In this document: positions 5,749-10,711 of the stretch, piece by piece
Layout of the letters: the number at the start of each line of letters is the position of its first letter
Position numbering within the stretch: position 1 is the stretch's first letter
Source of the DNA: an uncultured Collinsella sp.
GTDB lineage: Bacteria; Actinomycetota; Coriobacteriia; Coriobacteriales; Coriobacteriaceae
Direction: 5' to 3'
Assembly (NCBI GenBank): GCA_958447445.1
Contig: CAUDAE010000065.1
Coordinates: forward strand, 1 to 10,711
Length of the DNA: 10,711 nt
Program-made: the position numbers and the translations under genes
The notes under the pieces: generated by a model
What the model was told of the DNA's origin: nothing
The model's input: the letters and a program-made list of their open reading frames with translations, nothing else
Database searches by the model: none

Positions 5749-7614
5749 ATGATTGAGCTGCTCAGGCGTTTTGGTGGTAAGTTTCGCCGGTATATGGTGA
5801 TTGGCCCTGCGTGCAAGTTGATCGAAGTAATCTTTGACCTTCTTACGCCGCTGGTGATTGGCCAGATGATCGACAAGGGCATTGGGGCGCACGACGTGAA
5901 CGCCGTTATCCACTACGGCATGGTGCTCGCCGCCATGGCCGTGATTGGCATCTCGTTTACGCTCGTCTGCCAAAAGATGGCGGCGCTCACCTCGCAGGGC
6001 ATGGGCACTGACATTCGCGGCGCACTCTACCAGCACATCAACAAGCTGAGCTATGCTGAGCTCGATCGCTTTGGCACGCCGTCGCTCATCACGCGCATTA
6101 CCAACGACGTCAACCAGGTGCAGCTCGCCGTGGCGCTGGGCGTGCGTATGCTCATCCGCTGGCCTTTCCTGGCGGTGGGCTCCATGGTCGCGGCCCTTGC
6201 CATCGACCTTAAGCTCGGCGTGATCTTTTTGATTTGCACGCCCGCCATCGGCTTGGCGTTCTGGTTTGTCATGGCGCGCTGCATCCCGTACTACAAGCAG
6301 CTGCAGGCAAAGCTCGACCGCATCGCGCTCATTTGCCGCGAGGGGCTTTCGGGCGCCCGTGTGATTCGCGCCTTTGTACGCGAAGATCACGAGCGCGAGC
6401 GCTTTGCCCAAGCCGCCGATGACCAGGCCCATACCGCCATTGCGGTGGGTAAGCTCTCGTCGGTCCTTAACCCCGTCACATTCTTGGTGATGAACCTGGG
6501 CGTGTGCGCCATCCTATGGGTGGGCGGCATCCAGGTCAACGTGGGCGAGCTCACGCAGGGTCAGGTCATGGCGTTTGTGAACTACATGACGCAGACGCTC
6601 ACCTCCATCGTGTACGTCGCCAACCTGGTCGTGGTCTTTACCAAGGCGAGCGCCAGCGCGTCGCGTATCAACGAGGTGCTCAATTGCGTGCCGAGCATCG
6701 CTGACGAGGGCAACCAGCCGGTCGCGCTGCCTGAGCCGAGCGACCTGACGGGTGGCGCTGTTCCGGTCCCTGCGCTGAGCTTTGACCATGCGAGCTTCTC
6801 GTTTGGCGCCGGCGCGGCAAATGCCGTGAGCGATGTGACTCTGGAGCTGCCGGTGGGCAAAACCCTCGGCATTATCGGCGGCACGGGCAGCGGTAAGTCG
6901 ACCCTCGTTTCGCTTATCCCGCGCCTGTACGATGCGGGCGTGGGCAGCGTGTACGTGATGGGCTCCGACGTGCGCGCCTGGCAGCTCGACCAGCTGCGCC
7001 ACGTGGTCGCGACCGTTCCGCAGCGTGCGTCGCTGGTGAGCGGCACTATCCGCAGCAACCTGACCTGGCGTGACGAGTCGGCGACCGACGAGGAGCTCTG
7101 GGCAGCGCTCGATATGGCGCAGGCGAGCGAGTTCGTGCGCAACAAGCCGAAGGGGCTCGACGCCCCGGTCGAGGCGGGCGGTAAGAACTTTAGCGGTGGC
7201 CAGCGCCAGCGTTTGACCATCGCGCGCGCCCTAGTGGGCTCGCCACAGGTTCTGATCATGGACGACTCCGCCTCGGCGCTCGACTTTAAGACCGACGCGG
7301 CGCTTCGCCATGCCATTCGCGAGCGCAGTGTGCGCGGTGCCGCCAAGGGCGGGCTGCCGCTCACGACCGTCATCGTAAGCCAGCGCGTCTCGACCGTGCG
7401 CGATGCCGACATGATCTGCGTACTCGACCACGGCTCGGTTGCGGGTCTGGGCACGCATGACGAGCTGTACGCGACCTGCCAGCTCTATCGCGAGATTTGC
7501 CAGTCGCAGCTGCGCCGCGAGGAGCTCGAGGGCCAGCAGGGGAGTGCGGCGCCCGCGTCCACCCCAGGCGCCCCGACCGCCCCCGCATCTGTCTGCGCAA
7601 AGGAGGGCTGCTAA
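5749..7614 (+). CDS. ABC exporter subunit with degenerate ATP site (permease fused to ATPase)
   Basis: Encodes 621 residues from the ATG at 5749, which follows GGGGAG at 9 nt; an ATG at 5719 in the same frame lacks a good binding site. Residues 1-300 form a six-helix ABC exporter membrane domain and 340-590 the ATPase. Visible motifs are Walker A GGTGSGKS (377-384), Q-loop Q425, signature FSGGQ (481-485), and Walker B VLIMD505-D506. Asp506 replaces the catalytic glutamate, and Gln545 (VSQRVST) replaces the switch histidine. These are the known hallmarks of the degenerate subunit of heterodimeric exporters such as TM287/288 and BmrCD. The stop codon directly abuts the ATG of the second subunit, so the two are co-translated. 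The cargo cannot be deduced; drugs, lipids and peptides are all possible. The last 30 residues are an Ala/Pro-rich tail. Confidence 0.92.
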   Translation: MIELLRRFGGKFRRYMVIGPACKLIEVIFDLLTPLVIGQMIDKGIGAHDVNAVIHYGMVLAAMAVIGISFTLVCQKMAALTSQGMGTDIRGALYQHINKLSYAELDRFGTPSLITRITNDVNQVQLAVALGVRMLIRWPFLAVGSMVAALAIDLKLGVIFLICTPAIGLAFWFVMARCIPYYKQLQAKLDRIALICREGLSGARVIRAFVREDHERERFAQAADDQAHTAIAVGKLSSVLNPVTFLVMNLGVCAILWVGGIQVNVGELTQGQVMAFVNYMTQTLTSIVYVANLVVVFTKASASASRINEVLNCVPSIADEGNQPVALPEPSDLTGGAVPVPALSFDHASFSFGAGAANAVSDVTLELPVGKTLGIIGGTGSGKSTLVSLIPRLYDAGVGSVYVMGSDVRAWQLDQLRHVVATVPQRASLVSGTIRSNLTWRDESATDEELWAALDMAQASEFVRNKPKGLDAPVEAGGKNFSGGQRQRLTIARALVGSPQVLIMDDSASALDFKTDAALRHAIRERSVRGAAKGGLPLTTVIVSQRVSTVRDADMICVLDHGSVAGLGTHDELYATCQLYREICQSQLRREELEGQQGSAAPASTPGAPTAPASVCAKEGC

Positions 7615-9474
7615 ATGAATCCGTATACTTCTTCCGGTTCTGTCGCCACGATGACGGCCAACGTGTCCTGCAACGATAGCCTCAACGACCTGGGCGACGG
7701 TCCGCGCCAGCCCGGCGATCCCGAGCGCTATCCCGTGGGCGCGGTGACCCGCCGCCTGCTGGGCTATGTCCGCCCGCATCGCATTTCGTTTGTAGCGTCG
7801 TTTGTGAGTGCCGCCATCTCCGTGATTCTGCAGCTCTACACGCCCATTCTCATCGGCGAGGGCATCGACCTTATCGTCGCCGCCGGGCAGGTGGACTTCG
7901 ATGCGCTGCTGCCGCTCGTTACCAAACTCGCGCTCGTCGTGGTGGGCACGGCGTCCTTCCAGTGGCTGCAGGGCTATTGCGTCAACCGCCTGTCCTACGA
8001 AACGGTGCGCGACATGCGCGTGGAGGCGAGCGACAAGCTCAGCCGTATGCCGCTCAGCTTTATCGACAGCCATGCCCACGGCGACCTTATGAGCCGCGTG
8101 GTCAACGACGTCGACCAGGTGGGCGACGGTCTGCTGCAGGGCTTTACCCAGCTTTTCACCGGCGTTATCACCATCGTTGGCACGCTTGCGTTTATGCTTT
8201 CCATCAACCTGACCATGACGCTCGTAGTGGTGCTCGTCACGCCGCTCTCCATCTTTGCGGCCAGCGCCATCGCCAAACTCTCCAACAAGAGCTTTACGGC
8301 GCAGCAGCGTATTCAGGGTCAGCTTGGCGGCCATATCGAGGAGTACGTGGGCGAGCAGAAGCTTGTCGACGCCTTTGCCTATGGCTCGAACGCTCAGCAA
8401 CGCTTCGATGCCCTCAATGCCGAGCTCTACACCGCGGGCGAGCGCGCGCAGTTTATGGGTTCGCTCTCCAACCCCGGCACGCGCTTTATCAATAACATCA
8501 TCTATGCCGTGGTCGCTGTGATCGGCTGCGTGGGCGTGATCACGGGCGTGCCCGCGGCGCTTACGGTGGGCGGTGTGCAGATTTTCCTGTCCTATGCCAA
8601 CCAGTACACCAAGCCGTTCAACGAGGTCACCAACGTCATTACGCAGATCCAGACGGCGTATGCCTCGGCGCGCCGTATGTTTGCGCTGCTCGATGCGCGC
8701 GAGCAGGAGCCCGATGCGGAGGATGCCGTGGAACTTGCCGTCCCGCAGGGCGAGGTGACCTTTGAGCATGTGGACTTTAGCTACGTGCCCGACCGCAAGC
8801 TGCTGCAGGACATCTGCATCGAGGCCAAGCCCGGCATGCGCTTTGCCCTGGTCGGCCCCACGGGCTGCGGCAAGACAACGCTCATCAACTTGCTGCTGCG
8901 GTTTTACGATATCGATGCCGGACGCATCATGGTCGATGGCCGGTCTTCGCGTGACTACACGCGCGCAAGCCTGCGCCGCGCCTTTGGCATGGTGCTGCAG
9001 GATACGTGGCTGTTCGAGGGCACGGTGGCGGAAAACATCGCTTACGGTTGCCCGGATGCCACGCGCGAACAGGTTGTCGAGGCGGCCAAGCGCGCGCACG
9101 CGCACAAGTTTATCGTGCAGCTGCCAAGCGGCTACGATACGGTGATCGGCGAGGACGGCGGCACGTTTAGCCAGGGTCAAAAGCAGCTGCTGTGCATCGC
9201 GCGCGTCATGCTCACCGACCCGGCTATTCTGCTGCTGGACGAGGCGACCTCGAGTATCGATACGCGCACCGAGCTGCAGGTGCAGGCGGCATTCGACGAG
9301 CTTATGGCCGGCCGCACAAGCTTTGTGGTGGCGCACCGCCTGTCGACGATCCGCAACGCCGACTGCATTCTGGTCATGCGCGACGGCCAGATTATCGAGC
9401 GCGGCACGCACGACGAGCTGCTAGCGGCAGGCGGCTTCTACGCCGAACTCTACCGCAGCCAGTTTGCCCAGTGA
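7615..9474 (+). CDS. ABC exporter subunit with catalytic ATP site (permease fused to ATPase)
   Basis: Encodes 619 residues. An unusual polar N-terminal extension of about 40 residues precedes six membrane helices (to about 335); the ATPase occupies about 378-619. Motifs are Walker A GPTGCGKT (414-421), Q-loop Q462, signature FSQGQ (518-522, with Gln where LSGGQ has Gly), Walker B ILLLD542-E543 with the catalytic Glu, and switch histidine H574 (AHRLST). The intact Walker B and histidine make this the consensus half, while its altered signature completes the degenerate site of its partner. The ATG at 7615 immediately follows the upstream TAA; AAAGGAGG, ending eight bases earlier inside the first gene, is a near-ideal ribosome binding site. 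A plausible alternative start is the ATG at codon 13. The two genes form an operon for one heterodimeric exporter in the cytoplasmic membrane. Confidence 0.93.
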   Translation: MNPYTSSGSVATMTANVSCNDSLNDLGDGPRQPGDPERYPVGAVTRRLLGYVRPHRISFVASFVSAAISVILQLYTPILIGEGIDLIVAAGQVDFDALLPLVTKLALVVVGTASFQWLQGYCVNRLSYETVRDMRVEASDKLSRMPLSFIDSHAHGDLMSRVVNDVDQVGDGLLQGFTQLFTGVITIVGTLAFMLSINLTMTLVVVLVTPLSIFAASAIAKLSNKSFTAQQRIQGQLGGHIEEYVGEQKLVDAFAYGSNAQQRFDALNAELYTAGERAQFMGSLSNPGTRFINNIIYAVVAVIGCVGVITGVPAALTVGGVQIFLSYANQYTKPFNEVTNVITQIQTAYASARRMFALLDAREQEPDAEDAVELAVPQGEVTFEHVDFSYVPDRKLLQDICIEAKPGMRFALVGPTGCGKTTLINLLLRFYDIDAGRIMVDGRSSRDYTRASLRRAFGMVLQDTWLFEGTVAENIAYGCPDATREQVVEAAKRAHAHKFIVQLPSGYDTVIGEDGGTFSQGQKQLLCIARVMLTDPAILLLDEATSSIDTRTELQVQAAFDELMAGRTSFVVAHRLSTIRNADCILVMRDGQIIERGTHDELLAAGGFYAELYRSQFAQ

Positions 9475-9514
9475 GCAAGCCCGTGGGGCAAATTAATCAA
9501 TCGACAGACGGTGG

Positions 9515-9542
9515 TTTACATCTGTCACGTTAGTACTAAGAT
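9515..9542 (+). promoter_or_regulatory. Promoter of the flavodoxin-like gene
   Basis: TTTACA (9515-9520) and TAAGAT (9537-9542) are separated by 16 bp. The element lies 53 bp before the start codon and after the exporter stop, showing that the flavodoxin-like gene can be transcribed alone. Confidence 0.65.
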
Positions 9543-9566
9543 ATTCAACTAATAAATTGCATTAGT
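9530..9566. promoter_or_regulatory. Cluster of TTAGT/ACTAA half-sites, candidate operator
   Basis: The perfect 10-bp palindrome TTAGTACTAA (9530-9539) overlaps the -10 element. Just downstream, ACTAAT (9548-9553) and ATTAGT (9561-9566) form a second dyad separated by 7 bp. Four copies of one half-site around the expected transcription start is the arrangement of a repressor-controlled promoter. The regulator is not identifiable in this window. Confidence 0.5.
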
Positions 9567-9595
9567 GGCTTTAGTTTTGGGGGAAACGAGGCAAC

Positions 9596-10153
9596 GTGAC
9601 TATGACGTGCTCTTTGGTGGTTAACAGCAAGAGCGGTAATACCAGGATGGTTTCGGGCGCGATCAAGCGCGCTCTGCAGGCTGCGGGTGTTGAGTTTGTC
9701 CATGCCGCGGCGTTGAGCGACGATGCGGATGCAGATCAGGTTGCGCTCGAGGCGCAGGGCGCCTGCGCGGCCGACACGGTGCTCGTCGGTTTTTGGTGCG
9801 ACAAGGGCGCGTGCACGCCTTCGGTCGCGACGTTGCTCTCCGCCTTGCACGGCAAGCGCGTCTTCCTGTTTGGCACCTGCGGTTTTGGCGCCGACCAGAG
9901 CTATTATCAGCAGATTATCGATCGCGTGACCTCCAATTTGGCTGGGGATACCGAGCTTGCGGGCTGGGCGATGTGCCAGGGCAAGATGGGCCCCGCGGTC
10001 AAGCAGCGCTATGAGGCGATGCTTGAGCAAGAACCCGAAAACGCGCGCTATAAGATGCTGCTCGACAACTGGGTTGCCGCAAAGGACCATCCCACCAAGG
10101 AAGATCTGGACAACATGGCTGAAGCCGCCAAAAAGGCCGTTTTGGGCGAGTAG
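9596..10153 (+). CDS. Flavodoxin-like electron-transfer protein (BilS-like flavodoxin family)
   Basis: Encodes 185 residues. The N-terminus has a beta strand and a flavodoxin-type phosphate loop, VVNSKSGNTRMV (8-19), for FMN. A second conserved block is TVLVGFWCDKGACTPS (61-76), a third FLFGTCGFGADQSYY (90-104), and a fourth AMCQGKMG (125-132). This set matches, by recognition, the Flavodoxin_7 group that includes BilS, the flavodoxin partner of bilirubin reductase BilR; no bilR is present in the window, so a bilirubin role is unproven. The helical C-terminus (133-185) is an addition relative to short flavodoxins and is typical of this group. The start could be GTG 9596 or ATG 9602; GAGG at 9588-9591 lies 4 nt before the first and 10 nt before the second. 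The gene has its own promoter, a dyad-rich leader and a terminator, so it is monocistronic. Cysteines at 68, 73, 95 and 127 could be redox-active. Confidence 0.85.
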   Translation: MTMTCSLVVNSKSGNTRMVSGAIKRALQAAGVEFVHAAALSDDADADQVALEAQGACAADTVLVGFWCDKGACTPSVATLLSALHGKRVFLFGTCGFGADQSYYQQIIDRVTSNLAGDTELAGWAMCQGKMGPAVKQRYEAMLEQEPENARYKMLLDNWVAAKDHPTKEDLDNMAEAAKKAVLGE

Positions 10154-10194
10154 ACCGTCGCTCGCGATGCCGCGCGTTCAATCGTACAAACGTG

Positions 10195-10222
10195 AAAGCC
10201 TCGAGATTCTCGAGGCTTTTTT
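10195..10222 (+). terminator. Rho-independent terminator of the flavodoxin-like gene
   Basis: AAAGCCTCGAG (10195-10205) pairs perfectly with CTCGAGGCTTT (10209-10219) around a 3-nt loop, followed by a run of T (to 10222). It lies about 42 nt after the stop codon. Confidence 0.9.
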
Positions 10223-10335
10223 CTTGACACTTGTGGACGCAACCGTGGCAAGCGTTTGGGGCGATATTTTCCATCACCCCGATGACGAGGCCGTCCTGGA
10301 TGACACGCTCTCATGCGTTCGCCGGATGTATTCAG
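10223..10335. other. Gene-free stretch after the flavodoxin-like gene
   Basis: Together with the arrays that follow, the final 558 bp have no gene I would accept. This part has open frames on both strands, but they have no binding site and run into the palindromic array. TTGACA at 10224-10229 has no matching -10 at 16-18 bp. Confidence 0.5.
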
Positions 10336-10540
10336 AGTGGGGCGGACTTTCCGGATGGATGGGGTTTCGGAAAGTGCGTCCCAGAATTCGCCTTTGGAAT
10401 GGGATGTAGTTTCCGGTTGGGGGCTCTGGTGGAAAATGCGACCCGGAATTTGCGTCCGGAGTGGGATGGAGTTTCCCAACGGGGCCGTAAGCGGAAACTG
10501 CATCCCACTCCGGACGTGAATTCTGGGACACGGTTTCCGG
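10336..10540. repeat. Tandem array of 62-bp palindromic units
   Basis: Two units of exactly 62 bp (10336-10397 and 10398-10459) and a third (from 10460) align without gaps over the first 48 bases. Each has the form ARTGGGRYGKASTTTCC, a 16-nt loop, then GGAAA(R/C)TGCRWCCC, so each is itself a hairpin. In units 1 and 2 the hairpin is followed by a 14-nt spacer (GAATTCGCCTTTGG, GAATTTGCGTCCGG). After unit 3 the spacer is inverted (CCGGACGTGAATTC), so the third hairpin is the centre of a palindrome with arms of about 35 bp (10443-10477 and 10493-10527). A degenerate fourth left arm (10524-10539) ends the array. Confidence 0.88.
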
Positions 10541-10542
10541 AT

Positions 10543-10575
10543 GCAAAAAAGGCCACATGACGTGGCCTTCGACTT
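10543..10575. repeat. 33-nt hairpin repeat, copy 1; terminator-like on the minus strand
   Basis: GGCCAC (10551-10556) pairs with GTGGCC (10562-10567), extended by flanking AA/TT. On the minus strand it is followed by CCTTTTTTGC, a good intrinsic terminator tail for a gene or RNA transcribed leftwards from beyond or near the right edge. It matches 10672-10704 at 28 of 33 positions. Confidence 0.78.
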
Positions 10576-10671
10576 ATATATGTTCAGCGGATACCCCTAT
10601 GACAAGCCGCGCTCCAACAACAGGGCGTCTGTCCGGGCGGAGGCATATAAGGTTCATCGCGAGTTCCGCAC

Positions 10672-10704
10672 GCAAAGAAGGCCACTTAATGTGGCCTTCG
10701 TCTT
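10672..10704. repeat. 33-nt hairpin repeat, copy 2; terminator-like on the minus strand
   Basis: GGCCAC-TTAAT-GTGGCC with the same flanks as copy 1 (GCAAA before, CTTCG and CTT after). Most differences lie in the loop. The minus-strand tail CCTTCTTTG is less T-rich than in copy 1. It may terminate a leftward gene that lies beyond the window. Confidence 0.7.
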
Positions 10705-10711
10705 GCGCAGG

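Noticed and set aside
7231..9411. A 726-codon open frame on the minus strand
   Set aside because: It lies antisense to the second ABC subunit and has a His/Arg-rich composition typical of a shadow frame in GC-rich coding DNA, with no protein family.
10224..10229. TTGACA as a -35 box after the flavodoxin-like gene
   Set aside because: No acceptable -10 at 16-18 bp and no gene follows.
9999..10277. Minus-strand 92-codon frame with a CxxC-xxxC cysteine pattern
   Set aside because: It reads antisense through the terminator and into the flavodoxin-like gene; the cysteine pattern is probably chance.
10543..10704. Possible CRISPR array
   Set aside because: Only two repeats, a 96-nt spacing too long for spacers, and terminator-like hairpins with T-runs; no cas genes.
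10580..10711. Short plus-strand frame starting ATG at 10580 and running off the edge
   Set aside because: No ribosome binding site and it reads through a hairpin repeat; the opposite strand is equally open.

Overview
The window is high-GC bacterial DNA. Its gene content, codon use and C-terminal LAxTG-type anchor suggest a gut actinobacterium of the Coriobacteriia, most like Collinsella. That assignment is an inference from recognition; no database search was possible.

Layout, left to right. Positions 1-372 hold only a doubtful short open frame and a strong hairpin terminator. lemA (minus strand, 373-924) diverges from a TetR-family regulator gene (plus strand, 1124-1720) across a 199-bp gap that contains a palindrome. 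A minus-strand tRNA-Ser(TGA) follows. Next is a single plus-strand frame (1865-3646) encoding a complete TadA tRNA adenosine deaminase joined to a complete glycerate 2-kinase. The next 440 bp carry no gene but three successive inverted repeats. The last of these abuts the promoter of the small SRP RNA gene (ffs, about 4087-4210), and a fourth large inverted repeat follows it. The order tRNA-Ser / tadA / ffs recalls the tRNA-Ser / tadA / scr / dnaX block of other Gram-positive bacteria, but dnaX is absent here.

A minus-strand gene (4547-5536) encodes a secreted coiled-coil protein with a sortase-type LANTG anchor. It faces a divergent two-gene operon (5749-7614 and 7615-9474) for a heterodimeric ABC exporter with one degenerate ATP site. 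Next comes a separately promoted flavodoxin-like gene (9596-10153) of the BilS-like type, with a dyad-rich promoter region and its own terminator. The last 560 bp carry no convincing gene. They hold a tandem array of 62-bp palindromic units and two near-identical 33-nt hairpin repeats 129 nt apart.

The genes are mostly independent units: tRNA maturation plus glycerate phosphorylation on one polypeptide, protein targeting (SRP RNA), cell-surface display, and small-molecule or peptide export. I found no clear new multi-gene defence or metabolic system. The most unusual items are the TadA-glycerate kinase fusion and the unusual density of structured palindromic elements between genes (3662-4318 and 10336-10704).
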